Shown: positions 40,776 through 49,367 of the stretch, in pieces | How the letters are laid out: the number at the start of each line of letters is the position of its first letter | Position numbering within the stretch: position 1 is the stretch's first letter | Source of the DNA: Tumebacillus amylolyticus | GTDB lineage: Bacteria; Bacillota; Bacilli; Tumebacillales; Tumebacillaceae | NCBI RefSeq assembly: GCF_016722965.1 | Contig: NZ_JAEQNB010000004.1 | Coordinates: 396,091 to 460,090, forward strand | Length of the DNA: 64,000 nt | Reading direction: 5' to 3' | Made by a program: the position numbers and the translations under genes | Notes under the pieces: model-generated | Database searches by the model: none | The model's input: the letters and a program-made list of their open reading frames with translations, nothing else | What the model was told of the DNA's origin: nothing

Positions 40776-41933
40776 ATGTTGAGATACCTGACAGCAGGAG
40801 AATCGCACGGTCCGGCGTTGACCGCGATTGTAGAAGGGCTGCCGAGCAATTTGCAGCTGGAGATCGAGTTTATCAACCAACAACTGTGGCGAAGACAGCA
40901 GGGGCACGGACGAGGCGGCCGGATGAAGATCGAGACGGACCGCGTGGACATCTTGAGCGGGGTGCGCTTTGGCAAGACGATGGGCACACCGGTCGCGATG
41001 ACGATTCACAACAAAGACTGGAGAAACTGGTCGGAGAAGATGGCGATTGAGGGCGAACCGCATGAGAGCGTCGTCGAAATCACAAAGCCGCGCCCAGGTC
41101 ATGCAGACCTCGCGGGTGCGCTCAAATACAACCAAGAAGACATTCGCAATGTGCTGGAGAGGGCGAGTGCCCGCAACACGGCGACCATGGTTGCCGTCGG
41201 CTCCATCGGGCGACAATTATTGAAGCAGTTCGGAATCGAAGTCTACGGGCATGTCGTGGAACTCGGCCCGATCAAAGTCGAGAAGTTTGAAGGCACTTTC
41301 GCAGAGATCGCCGAGCGCGCCGAGAAATCGGAAGTTCGCGTGGCAGACCCGGAAGTCGAACAGACGATCATCGCCGCGATCGACCAAGCGAAGGCGGATG
41401 GCAACACACTTGGCGGGATCTTTGAAGTCATCGTGACCGGCTTGCCGATCGGCTTAGGCAGTTACTCGCACCCCGACCGCAAACTCGACGGCCGTCTGGC
41501 GCAAGCGGTGATGAGCATCCAAGCGATCAAGGGCGTGGAGATCGGTCTCGGCTTTGAAGCAGCCCGTCGTCCGGGCTCGGAAGTCCATGACGAAATCAAC
41601 TACCGCGAGGGCGACTACTACCGTCCGACCAATCGTGCCGGCGGCCTGGAGGGTGGCGTAACCAACGGTCAACCGCTGATCGTGCGCGCGGCGATGAAGC
41701 CGATCCCAACTCTGTACAAGCCGCTCGAATCGGTCGACATGCGCACCAAGGAACCGTACCGCGCCACCATCGAGCGTTCGGACGTCTGTGCCGTTCCGGC
41801 CGCATGTGTCGTCGGCGAAGCGATGGTGTCTTGGGTGGTGGCTCAAGCGTTTTTGGAGAAGTTTGGCGGCGATTCGGTCGAGGAAATCCAACGCAACTTG
41901 GCGAGCTACCTGCAACAGATCGGTGACCGCTAA
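40776..41933 (+). CDS. aroC: Chorismate synthase
   Basis: 385-aa FMN-dependent lyase that converts EPSP to chorismate. Signature regions: [17 protein letters not shown] at the N-terminus, [11 protein letters not shown] (about residue 46), [14 protein letters not shown] (about 130) and [29 protein letters not shown] 40776 follows a run of GAG triplets that also provides the ribosome binding site. It is the first gene of aroC-aroB-aroH; its stop overlaps aroB. Chorismate is used here by AroH, TrpE (elsewhere) and MqnA. Confidence 0.97.
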   Translation: MLRYLTAGESHGPALTAIVEGLPSNLQLEIEFINQQLWRRQQGHGRGGRMKIETDRVDILSGVRFGKTMGTPVAMTIHNKDWRNWSEKMAIEGEPHESVVEITKPRPGHADLAGALKYNQEDIRNVLERASARNTATMVAVGSIGRQLLKQFGIEVYGHVVELGPIKVEKFEGTFAEIAERAEKSEVRVADPEVEQTIIAAIDQAKADGNTLGGIFEVIVTGLPIGLGSYSHPDRKLDGRLAQAVMSIQAIKGVEIGLGFEAARRPGSEVHDEINYREGDYYRPTNRAGGLEGGVTNGQPLIVRAAMKPIPTLYKPLESVDMRTKEPYRATIERSDVCAVPAACVVGEAMVSWVVAQAFLEKFGGDSVEEIQRNLASYLQQIGDR

Positions 41934-43024
41934 TGATTCGAGAACGGGTAGAAGTCGCCGGACGACCGTATGAGATCGTCATCGGACCTGACGTGCTCGC
42001 ACGAACAGGGACGTTTTTGCAGGAGTTGGGGGTTAAGACTTCTTCGAAGCACTTGGTGATTACCGATGAGAACGTGGCGAGCAAAGGGCATTTGGAAAAA
42101 GTGACCTCTTCGCTCATGGAGCTCGGGTTCACCTACGATGTGTACATCATCCCGCCGGGCGAGGAATCGAAGTCGTTGGAGCGGGCTACCGAAGCGTATG
42201 AAGCGGCGTACCGTGCCGGGCTCGACCGTCGATCTGTCGTTTTGGCACTCGGCGGAGGCGTGGTGGGCGACTTTGCCGGATTCATCGCGGCAACCTACAT
42301 GCGCGGTGTGGATTTCGTGCAATTGCCGACGACGTTGCTCGCTCATGACAGTGCCGTCGGCGGCAAAGTCGCCGTCAACTTGGCACATGCCAAGAATTTG
42401 ATCGGTGCGTTCCACCAACCGCTTGCGGTGCTCTATGACACGGAAGCGCTGAAAACGTTGCCCGTGCGCGAGTTGCGTTCCGGGTTGGCAGAAGCGATCA
42501 AGCATGGTTTGATCCAAGACGGAGCGCTGTTTGACTGGATCTTGGAGCATGTGGAGGAGATTCTGCGCGTGGACGATGCGGTGATGGCGGAATTGCTCGC
42601 TCGTTCTTGCCGTGTGAAAACGTCGGTCGTCGCCGAGGATGAGCGTGAGAACGGCTTGCGTGCGATCTTGAACTTCGGGCACACGATTGGACATGCGGTC
42701 GAAGGGCTGATGGAGTACGAGTATACGCACGGGGAGTGCGTCGGACTCGGCATGGTCGCGGCGGCGGAACTGTCCGTCGAGTTGGGGCTGTGTACGCCGC
42801 TGGTCGCCGAAGATGTGGAGGACGCCGTAGAAAAAGCGGGCCTGCCGACCCGCATCCCGGCCAAACTGTCGGCCGATGAACTGATCGCGTCGATGCGTCA
42901 GGACAAAAAAGCGACCGGCGGCACGCTTACGTTTGTTTTGCTGACAGGCAAAGGCAGTGTTGTGATCGACAAGGATGTACCGGAAGAGACGGTGCGAGCC
43001 GTGATCGAACGGAAAAGGGGGTAG
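41933..43024 (+). CDS. aroB: 3-Dehydroquinate synthase
   Basis: 363-aa NAD/Zn enzyme of the shikimate pathway that cyclises DAHP. The ATG overlaps the aroC stop by one base. NAD-binding GGGVVGDFAGFIAATYMRG (about residues 106-124), substrate/metal region PTTLLAHDSAVGGKVAVN (about 131-148), LRSGLAEAIKHGLI and the zinc-binding NFGHTIGHAVE (about 245-255) are intact. Order aroC-aroB-aroH equals the Bacillus supraoperon. Confidence 0.97.
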   Translation: MIRERVEVAGRPYEIVIGPDVLARTGTFLQELGVKTSSKHLVITDENVASKGHLEKVTSSLMELGFTYDVYIIPPGEESKSLERATEAYEAAYRAGLDRRSVVLALGGGVVGDFAGFIAATYMRGVDFVQLPTTLLAHDSAVGGKVAVNLAHAKNLIGAFHQPLAVLYDTEALKTLPVRELRSGLAEAIKHGLIQDGALFDWILEHVEEILRVDDAVMAELLARSCRVKTSVVAEDERENGLRAILNFGHTIGHAVEGLMEYEYTHGECVGLGMVAAAELSVELGLCTPLVAEDVEDAVEKAGLPTRIPAKLSADELIASMRQDKKATGGTLTFVLLTGKGSVVIDKDVPEETVRAVIERKRG

Positions 43025-43029
43025 CCGAC

Positions 43030-43416
43030 ATGACATTCTCTGATCCAATCCGCATGCGCGGTGTCCGTGGCGCGACCACGGTGACCGCCAATGACGCCGA
43101 AGAAATTCGGGAAGCCACGCGCGAGCTGTTGCGTGAGATGGTACAACGAAATGAGGTAGACCCGGAGGAGATCGCTTCCTGTCTGTTCACCAGCACCCCG
43201 GACCTCGACGCGGCGTTTCCGGCGAGTGCCGCTCGAACGTTTGACGGCTGGTCGCACGTGCCGTTGGTCGGGGCGCAGGAAGTGGACGTGGCGAACGCGC
43301 TGCCGCTTTGCATTCGCGTGATGATGCACATCAACACAACGAAGCGCCAAGCAGAAATTCAACACGTCTATCTGCGCGGTGCAGTCGCCCTGCGACCGGA
43401 CCTCGCGAAAAAATAG
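43030..43416 (+). CDS. aroH: Chorismate mutase, AroH type
   Basis: 128-aa monofunctional chorismate mutase (Bacillus AroH class) making prephenate for Phe/Tyr. Recognisable elements: MRGVRGATTVTANDAEEI (Arg near the N-terminus), CLFTSTPDLDAAFPASAAR with active-site Arg/Cys neighbours (about residues 55-73), PLVGAQEVDVANALPLCIRVMMH and HVYLRGAVALRPDL at the end. It is the last gene before the TRAP-type leader; the leader promoter begins 3 bp after its stop. Confidence 0.95.
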   Translation: MTFSDPIRMRGVRGATTVTANDAEEIREATRELLREMVQRNEVDPEEIASCLFTSTPDLDAAFPASAARTFDGWSHVPLVGAQEVDVANALPLCIRVMMHINTTKRQAEIQHVYLRGAVALRPDLAKK

Positions 43417-43418
43417 GC

Positions 43419-43447
43419 TTGACGGAATCGCTCACACTCGGTATCAT
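43419..43447 (+). promoter_or_regulatory. Promoter of the trp operon
   Basis: -35 TTGACG (43419-43424), 17-bp spacer, -10 TATCAT (43442-43447). It starts right after aroH, so the trp genes have their own promoter inside the aromatic supraoperon; transcription would begin near 43454. Confidence 0.7.
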
Positions 43448-43470
43448 TTAATATAGTTAAGCAGAGGAAT

Positions 43471-43493
43471 TAGTTGAGAGTAGTAGCTGAGAG
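43471..43493 (+). promoter_or_regulatory. Upstream (G/U)AG cluster in the trp leader
   Basis: TAG 43471, GAG 43476, TAG 43481, TAG 43484 and GAG 43489 give five triplets, mostly 5 nt apart, separated from the main array by a T-rich stretch (43498-43510). It could extend TRAP binding or be chance. Confidence 0.4.
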
Positions 43494-43514
43494 CAAGTTT
43501 CTTTTTTCCTGAAT

Positions 43515-43558
43515 GAGCCGAGATGAGCGTGAGTTTAGCCGAGACGAGTAGAGCCGAG
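43515..43558 (+). promoter_or_regulatory. TRAP-type RNA-binding array 1 (transcription attenuation)
   Basis: Nine (G/U)AG triplets begin at 43515, 43520, 43525, 43531, 43536, 43541, 43546, 43551 and 43556: every step is 5 nt except one of 6. TRAP, the 11-subunit tryptophan-activated RNA-binding protein, wraps RNA carrying (G/U)AG repeats with 2-3-nt spacers; in Bacillus binding favours the terminator. A terminator follows at 43614, and GAGCGT inside the array can pair with ACGCTC in the terminator's 3' arm, a possible antiterminator. Confidence 0.85.
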
Positions 43559-43613
43559 CTGATATGTACGGGATGGGTGTATCCATCTGCGTACCTTTCT
43601 TCCTGGTCCTAAC

Positions 43614-43641
43614 GGTCAGAGCATACGCTCTGACCTTTTTT
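43614..43641 (+). terminator. trp leader attenuator terminator
   Basis: Perfect 9-bp stem GGTCAGAGC / GCTCTGACC with ATAC loop and six T, 60 bp before trpD. A second hairpin (GTACG-GATGG / CCATC-CGTAC, 43566-43594) lies just upstream. Located between two (G/U)AG arrays, it is the conditional stop of the operon. Confidence 0.92.
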
Positions 43642-43645
43642 CGTA

Positions 43646-43699
43646 GAGTTTTGAGCAAGAGATGAGACGAGAGAGCAGAGTTGAGAGGAGTCGAGTGAG
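43646..43699 (+). promoter_or_regulatory. TRAP-type RNA-binding array 2 over the trpD ribosome binding site
   Basis: Eleven GAG triplets can be chosen at 43646, 43653, 43659, 43664, 43669, 43673, 43678, 43683, 43688, 43693 and 43697, with step sizes 7,6,5,5,4,5,5,5,5,4. The AGGAG ribosome binding site (43686-43690) is inside the array, and ATG 43701 follows its last base by one. This is how TRAP blocks translation of trpG and trpP in Bacillus; bound TRAP here would hide the trpD start. Confidence 0.8.
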
Positions 43700-43700
43700 G

Positions 43701-44735
43701 ATGAAACAGGCATTGCTCGCAGTGATAAACGGAGAGACGCTGACGGCGCATGAGGCGGAGTCGGCGATGGAGCAGATCATGAGCGGCGAAGCTACGCACG
43801 CGCAGATTGCGGGCTTTTTGACCGCTTTGCGCATGCGCGGCGAGACGGTGGAGGAGATTACGGGGTTCGCACGGGCGATGCGCCGGTTCTCGACCAAGGT
43901 AGAGTCGAAGCTGGGCGGTCTGGTTGATACGTGCGGCACCGGCGGAGATGGAGCGGAGACGTTCAACATCTCGACGACGGCGTCGTTTGTAGCCGCTGCG
44001 GCGGGCGTTCCGATTGCGAAGCACGGCAATCGCGCCGTGTCGTCGAAGTCGGGCAGCGCGGACGTTCTGCAAGCGCTCGGCGTGGAGATCTCGCTGACGC
44101 AAGAGCAAGCGGCGCACTGCTTGGAGCAGGTCGGCATCGCGTTTCTGTTTGCGCAGAACTACCATCCGGCGATGAAGCACGCGATTGCCCCGCGCAAGGA
44201 ACTGGGCTTCCGCACGGTGTTCAACGTGCTCGGACCGTTGACCAATCCGGCAGGTGCGAAGCGCCAAGTGATCGGTTGCTTCCACCCGGACCTCGTGGAG
44301 AAAATGGCGCACGTCCTCGCCGATCTCGGCGCTGAACACGCGCTCGTCGTCCACGGCCTCGACGGTCTCGATGAGATCACCGTCACCGGCTCGACCAAGA
44401 TCGCCGAAGTTCGCGACGGACGCGTCATCGACGTGTTCACGCTGACTCCTGAGGAAGTCGGCCTGAGTCGCCATGCCATCGAAGAACTGCGCGGCGGCGA
44501 TGCGGTGACCAATGCGGCGATTGCACGCCACGTTTTGCAAGGCCATTACGGGGCGGCGCGGGACGTCGTCGCTTTTAACGCAGGCGCGACGATCTATGTC
44601 GCAGGCCTTGCCTCTTCGATCCGCGAAGGGGTGGAGTTGGCCAAGCAGGCTCTCGACAGCGGACGCGCGCTCGCTGTGTTGCAACAATTGGCGATTACGA
44701 CGCAGCAAGTGACACAGGAAAGGGAGTTGGCGTAG
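43701..44735 (+). CDS. trpD: Anthranilate phosphoribosyltransferase
   Basis: 344-aa enzyme adding phosphoribose from PRPP to anthranilate. ATG 43701 is chosen (MKQALLAVINGETLTAHEAESAM); an upstream in-frame ATG at 43662 lies within the GAG array. PRPP/anthranilate sites: DTCGTGGDGAETFNISTT (about residues 77-94), KHGNRAVSSKSGSADVLQALG (about 107-127) and PVLGPLTNPAG-like FNVLGPLTNPAGAKRQ. trpE, which normally precedes it in Bacillus, is missing: trpD is the first structural gene after the leader. Confidence 0.96.
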   Translation: MKQALLAVINGETLTAHEAESAMEQIMSGEATHAQIAGFLTALRMRGETVEEITGFARAMRRFSTKVESKLGGLVDTCGTGGDGAETFNISTTASFVAAAAGVPIAKHGNRAVSSKSGSADVLQALGVEISLTQEQAAHCLEQVGIAFLFAQNYHPAMKHAIAPRKELGFRTVFNVLGPLTNPAGAKRQVIGCFHPDLVEKMAHVLADLGAEHALVVHGLDGLDEITVTGSTKIAEVRDGRVIDVFTLTPEEVGLSRHAIEELRGGDAVTNAAIARHVLQGHYGAARDVVAFNAGATIYVAGLASSIREGVELAKQALDSGRALAVLQQLAITTQQVTQERELA

Positions 44736-45524
44736 ATGATTCTGGATCGAATTGTAGAGGTGAAACGGCAGGAAGTGGCGGAACTCGCGAGTACGTTTGA
44801 CATTTCCGCCGTCTTGGAGCAGATCGCGGGACTTCCGCCGACTCGCGGGTTTGCCAAGGCACTGCGGGAGACTTCGGAGTATGTGGGTCTGATCGCAGAA
44901 GTGAAAAAAGCGTCTCCCTCCAAAGGCGTGATCCGCCCCGACTTCGACCCGGTGGTCATCGCGACGACCTATGAGCGTGCAGGTGCGACCTGCCTGTCCG
45001 TCCTGACCGACGAGCAGTTTTTCCAAGGTCATGCAGATTATTTGCGCAACATTCGCGCAAGTGTCAACCTGCCGATTCTGCGCAAGGATTTTATCATCGA
45101 CGAGAAGCAAATTTATGAAGCGCGATTGATCGGTGCAGACTGTGTGTTGTTGATTGCGGCGATTCTGAGCACAGAGCAACTGCGTCAATTCTCCGAGTTG
45201 GCGTCGTCGATCGGGCTCGATGTGTTGGTTGAAGTGCATGACGAAGCGGAGTTGGAACGGGCGCTCGAAGCCGGCGCGACGTTGCTCGGTGTGAACAACC
45301 GCGACTTGCGCGACTTCACCGTCGACCTCGGCACCACCGCCCGCATCGCAAAGCGCGTGCCGGAAGGGACGCTTTTGGTCAGTGAGAGCGGCATCGTCAC
45401 ATATGACGACGTGCGCTCGGTCAAAGCATCGGGTGCGGCGGCGATCCTCGTAGGCGAGACGCTGATGCGCGATCCGGAGATTGCACCCTCGGTGGATGTG
45501 TTGTTGGGGCGTGTGACCTCATGA
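44736..45524 (+). CDS. trpC: Indole-3-glycerol phosphate synthase
   Basis: 262-aa TIM-barrel enzyme closing the indole ring. ATG 44736 follows AGGGAG at the trpD end. Motifs: LIAEVKKASPSKGVIRPDFDP (about residues 50-70) with the catalytic Lys, ILRKDFIIDEKQIYEARLIGAD (about 109-130) and LLGVNNRDLRDFTVDLGTT (about 181-199), LVSESGIVTYDDV. Its stop overlaps trpF by 4 bp. Confidence 0.97.
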   Translation: MILDRIVEVKRQEVAELASTFDISAVLEQIAGLPPTRGFAKALRETSEYVGLIAEVKKASPSKGVIRPDFDPVVIATTYERAGATCLSVLTDEQFFQGHADYLRNIRASVNLPILRKDFIIDEKQIYEARLIGADCVLLIAAILSTEQLRQFSELASSIGLDVLVEVHDEAELERALEAGATLLGVNNRDLRDFTVDLGTTARIAKRVPEGTLLVSESGIVTYDDVRSVKASGAAAILVGETLMRDPEIAPSVDVLLGRVTS

Positions 45525-46144
45525 CGAAGATCAAGGTCTGCGGGATCAAGACCCGCGAAGCATATGAACGACTGCAGGAACTCGGAGCCGATTATATCGG
45601 ATTCGTTTTTGCCAAGAGCAAGCGGCAGGTGACTCCTGAACAGGCGGCAGACCTCGGGGAGAAAAAAGCCGACGGCCCGGCGCGCGTCGGCGTTTTTGTC
45701 AACGAGACGGTGGAAGGGCTTCTGCACACCGCAGAGGTGGCAGGACTTCACGTTCTGCAACTGCACGGCGACGAGTCGCCGGAATTCTGCCGGAAGTTGA
45801 GACAGCGCACGAACTTGCAGATTTGGAAAGCATGGGGCGTTCACAACGACGAGCGCGATGCCGTGCTCGCGGCGTACACAGATGTGGTGGATGCCGTTCT
45901 CCTCGACAATGAACGCGGCGGCACGGGAGAGAAGTTCCCGTGGGACGCGATTCCCGCGCTGCGTGCGTATACACAAGACCTTCCGCTTTTCATCGCGGGA
46001 GGTCTGCACCCGGACAACGTGGGCGACCTGCTGGCCGCTCATTCCACCGACGGGGTGGATGTTTCCTCCGGCGTTGAAACACAAGGGGTCAAGGACCTCG
46101 CAAAAATCACAGCATTCGTTACGAAAGTGAGGGAACAACGATGA
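45521..46144 (+). CDS. trpF: Phosphoribosylanthranilate isomerase
   Basis: 207-aa TIM-barrel isomerase. ATG 45521 overlaps trp[15 protein letters not shown] (catalytic Cys region, residues about 5-18), [44 protein letters not shown] and [32 protein letters not shown] are all conserved, including the catalytic Asp in VDAVLLDN. Coupled by 4-bp overlaps to trpC and trpB. Confidence 0.96.
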   Translation: MTKIKVCGIKTREAYERLQELGADYIGFVFAKSKRQVTPEQAADLGEKKADGPARVGVFVNETVEGLLHTAEVAGLHVLQLHGDESPEFCRKLRQRTNLQIWKAWGVHNDERDAVLAAYTDVVDAVLLDNERGGTGEKFPWDAIPALRAYTQDLPLFIAGGLHPDNVGDLLAAHSTDGVDVSSGVETQGVKDLAKITAFVTKVREQR

Positions 46145-47340
46145 GCACCAAGACCCCGGATCAACGCGGACGCTTCGGCAAGTTCGGCGGCAAGTTCGTC
46201 CCGGAAACGCTGATGAACGCGCTGGAACAACTCGAGCGCGATTACGAAACCTATACGAAAGACCCGGAGTTTATCGAACAACTCCGCTATTATTTGAACG
46301 TCTACTCGGGCCGTCCGACTTCGCTCTACTACGCGAAGAACCTGACGGAGCGTCTGGGCGGCGCGAAGATCTACCTCAAGCGCGAAGACCTCAACCACAC
46401 GGGGGCGCACAAGATCAACAACTGCCTCGGTCAAGGGCTTCTCGCGAAGATGACGGGCAAGAAGCGCGTCATCGCAGAAACGGGTGCCGGTCAACACGGC
46501 GTCGCGACGGCGACCGTCTCGGCGTTGCTGGGTCTTGAATGCACCGTGTTCATGGGTGAGGAAGACATCGAGCGTCAGAAACTCAACGTCTTCCGCATGA
46601 AGCTGATGGGCGCTGAGGTGATCCCGGCGAAGTCCGGCACCCGCACGCTCAAGGACGCGACGAACGAAGCGATCCGCCATTGGGTCGAGCATGTCGAAGA
46701 TACGTTCTACATCATCGGCTCTGTCGTCGGACCGCACCCGTACCCGATGATCGTGCGCGACTTCCAGCGCATCATCGGCGACGAGACGCGCAAGCAGATT
46801 CTCGAACTAGAAGGCCGTCTGCCCGATACCATCGTGGCGTGCGTCGGGGGCGGTTCGAACGCGATGGGGATCTTCTACCCGTTTGTGAACGACGAATCGG
46901 TGAACTTGATCGGCGTGGAAGCGGCAGGCAAGGGCATCGACACCGAAGAACACGCCGCGACGATCACATTGGGTCGTCCGGGCGTCATCCACGGGTCGCT
47001 TACGTACTTGTTGCAAGACGAGTACGGTCAAGTGCAACCAGCGCACTCGATCTCGGCAGGTCTCGACTATCCGGGCATCGGGCCGGAGCACGCGCACCTC
47101 GCGGATACCAAGCGTGCGACGTACGTGCCGATCACAGACGACGAAGCGTTGGACGCGTTCCAACTGCTCTCCCGCGTGGAGGGCATCATCCCGGCGCTCG
47201 AATCTTCGCACGCCATCGCGCAGGTCGTCAAATTGGCGCCGACGTTGCCAAACGACCACATTCTCGTCGTCTCCCTCTCCGGGCGCGGCGACAAAGACGT
47301 ACACAGCGTAGCACAGGCATTGGGAGGGATTGACGTATGA
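46141..47340 (+). CDS. trpB: Tryptophan synthase beta subunit
   Basis: 399-aa PLP enzyme joining indole and serine. The PLP lysine lies in [20 protein letters not shown] (about residues 84-103), the phosphate-binding loop is [16 protein letters not shown] (about 238-253), and substrate region [22 protein letters not shown] is intact. This is the TrpB1 type that works with TrpA; trpA overlaps by 4 bp. Confidence 0.97.
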   Translation: MSTKTPDQRGRFGKFGGKFVPETLMNALEQLERDYETYTKDPEFIEQLRYYLNVYSGRPTSLYYAKNLTERLGGAKIYLKREDLNHTGAHKINNCLGQGLLAKMTGKKRVIAETGAGQHGVATATVSALLGLECTVFMGEEDIERQKLNVFRMKLMGAEVIPAKSGTRTLKDATNEAIRHWVEHVEDTFYIIGSVVGPHPYPMIVRDFQRIIGDETRKQILELEGRLPDTIVACVGGGSNAMGIFYPFVNDESVNLIGVEAAGKGIDTEEHAATITLGRPGVIHGSLTYLLQDEYGQVQPAHSISAGLDYPGIGPEHAHLADTKRATYVPITDDEALDAFQLLSRVEGIIPALESSHAIAQVVKLAPTLPNDHILVVSLSGRGDKDVHSVAQALGGIDV

Positions 47341-48173
47341 GTTCGATCGCAGAAACGTTCAAACGCCTGCAAGAACGCGGAGAGAAAGCGTTCATCCCGT
47401 TCCTGACCGCAGGCGATCCGTCGATTGAGATCACGGAGCAATTGATTCTCGAACTTGACCGCATCGGAGCGGACATTATCGAGATCGGCATCCCGTACAG
47501 CGATCCGCTGGCGGACGGTCCGACGATCCAAGAAGCGGCTCTGCGCGCTCTGCATGCCGGAGTGCGCATGCCGGACGTGTTGGAGATGGTGCGCCGTCTC
47601 CGTCCGCAAGTCCAAGCCTCGCTGGTGCTGTTCACCTATGCCAACCCCGTGTTCCAATGGGGCGTGGAGCGCTTCTTCGAAACGGCGCGTGAGATCGGAG
47701 CCAACGGCGTGATTATCCCGGACTTGCCGCTCGAAGAAAGCGAAGAAGCGCTGGCCGCTGCAGCGAAAAACGGCGTCGACCTCGTTCCGCTCGTCGCGCC
47801 GACGTCGCAACAACGCATCTCCAAACTCTGTGCCCAAGGCCAAGGCTTCATTTATTGCGTGGCGGCGCTTGGCGTAACGGGTGTCCGCGAGACGGTGAAC
47901 GAGGATTTGCCGCAGATCGTGGCGAATGTAAAGCAACATACGAATCTGCCGGTAGCGGTCGGATTTGGCGTCGGGAGCCCGGAGCAGGCGGAGATCATCG
48001 GCCGTTATGCGGACGGTGTGATCGTCGGCAGTGCGCTGGTGAAGCGTGTCGGCCCGATTGCAGAAGCGCTGGCGGCGGGTGACAGCGAACTCGTGGAAGT
48101 GAAAAAACGCGAACTGGTCGATTTCGCCGCTTCGCTGAAAGCGCCGCTCCGCCAAAGCGGGGCCAAGGTCTAG
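47337..48173 (+). CDS. trpA: Tryptophan synthase alpha subunit
   Basis: 278-aa TIM-barrel subunit that releases indole. [15 protein letters not shown] (about residues 20-34), the catalytic Glu region [21 protein letters not shown] (about 54-74) and catalytic Asp in [11 protein letters not shown] (about 130-140), and [12 protein letters not shown] are present. It is the last trp gene; four bases separate it from tyrA. Confidence 0.97.
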   Translation: MSSIAETFKRLQERGEKAFIPFLTAGDPSIEITEQLILELDRIGADIIEIGIPYSDPLADGPTIQEAALRALHAGVRMPDVLEMVRRLRPQVQASLVLFTYANPVFQWGVERFFETAREIGANGVIIPDLPLEESEEALAAAAKNGVDLVPLVAPTSQQRISKLCAQGQGFIYCVAALGVTGVRETVNEDLPQIVANVKQHTNLPVAVGFGVGSPEQAEIIGRYADGVIVGSALVKRVGPIAEALAAGDSELVEVKKRELVDFAASLKAPLRQSGAKV

Positions 48174-48177
48174 TCTC

Positions 48178-49332
48178 ATGCGGCCCGCGGTGGAGAGAGC
48201 TCGAACGGAAGGGACCGAGTTGTTTGGCAAGGCTGTGATCATCGGATGCGGGTTGATTGGCGGCTCTCTGGCGCTCGCTTTGCGGGAGAACGGAGCGGTG
48301 CGCCAACTTGCGGCCGTCGATTCCAACCCGTCCTCGTGCGAACTTGCGGTGCAACTCGGAGTTGTAGACGCGGCCTACGAAGACTTGCGTGACGCGGTCG
48401 TCGACGCCGATCTGATCGTATTCGCCGCTCCGGTGCGCCAGACGTGCGAACTGCTGTCCGAATTGTCCACCTTGCCTTTGAAAAAAGGCTGCATCGTCAC
48501 CGACGTTTGCAGCACCAAGGCGGAAGTATGCGCCAAAGCGGCACGTCTGTTGCCGCCGGGGGTACACTTTATCGGGGGGCACCCGATGGCAGGTTCGGAG
48601 AAGTCCGGAGTCAGGGCGGCCAACGCAAGGCTGTTCGAGAACGCCGTCTACGTGTTGACGCCGCCGGACGGAACGGACGAAGGCGCTTTTTCCAAACTGG
48701 CGGCGGCGATCGAATCGGTGAAGGCGCAAGTGTTGGTGCTTCAACCCGCTTTGCATGACCGTGTGGTGGCGGCGATCTCGCATGTGCCGCACATCATCGC
48801 GGCGCAGTTGGTCGATCAGGTGATGCGTCTCTCCGGACATCCGGAGCACGGCGGGCTGTACACCAAGCTCGCGGCGGGCGGTTTTCGTGACGTGACGCGC
48901 ATCGCGTCGGGCAATGCCGCGATGTGGCGCGACATCGTCTTGAGCAATCGCGATGTGATCCGCGACCTGTTGTTGGATTGGCAAAGCGGCGTGGCGGACC
49001 TGCTGGATAAGTTGGGAGAGAGTGAGGGGCTTGGGCTTCAGAGCTTCTTCCATGAAGCGGCGGAGTTTCGCGATGCGCTTCCGACCAAACTGCGCGGGGC
49101 GGTGCGCTCCGTGTATGAGATTTCCATCGACGCGGCCGACGAGCCGGGTCTGATTGGGAAAGTGGCGACGCTGATGGGCATCCACGGTATTAACTTGAAC
49201 GGCGTCGGCCTGATTGAAAGCCGCGAAGAAGACAACGGGCAAGTCTTGCTCTCCTACCGCAGCAAGCGGGACATGGAGCAGGGGGCGCACGTCCTGTTGA
49301 TCAACGGTTTTCAGGTGTATTTCCGCGATTAG
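48178..49332 (+). CDS. tyrA: Prephenate dehydrogenase with ACT domain
   Basis: 384 aa; NAD-dependent prephenate dehydrogenase making 4-hydroxyphenylpyruvate for tyrosine. ATG 48178 is 4 bp after trpA; a later start near the Rossmann sequence is possible. NAD site GKAVIIGCGLIGGSLALAL (about residues 20-38), catalytic His in FIGGHPMAGSEKSG (about 137-150), and a C-terminal ACT domain (VYEISIDAADEPGLIGKVATLMGIHGINL, about 316-344) that would bind tyrosine for feedback control. In Bacillus the order is trpA-hisC-tyrA-aroE; hisC is absent here. Confidence 0.95.
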   Translation: MRPAVERARTEGTELFGKAVIIGCGLIGGSLALALRENGAVRQLAAVDSNPSSCELAVQLGVVDAAYEDLRDAVVDADLIVFAAPVRQTCELLSELSTLPLKKGCIVTDVCSTKAEVCAKAARLLPPGVHFIGGHPMAGSEKSGVRAANARLFENAVYVLTPPDGTDEGAFSKLAAAIESVKAQVLVLQPALHDRVVAAISHVPHIIAAQLVDQVMRLSGHPEHGGLYTKLAAGGFRDVTRIASGNAAMWRDIVLSNRDVIRDLLLDWQSGVADLLDKLGESEGLGLQSFFHEAAEFRDALPTKLRGAVRSVYEISIDAADEPGLIGKVATLMGIHGINLNGVGLIESREEDNGQVLLSYRSKRDMEQGAHVLLINGFQVYFRD

Positions 49333-49367
49333 TTCAAGTCGTTTTTCAGAGAGAGAGGTAGTTGGAC

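Noticed and set aside
43417..43700. T-box or tryptophan-codon leader peptide in the trp leader
   Set aside because: No AGGGTGG-type T-box sequence was seen and no short ORF with Trp codons; the regular (G/U)AG arrays explain the leader better.
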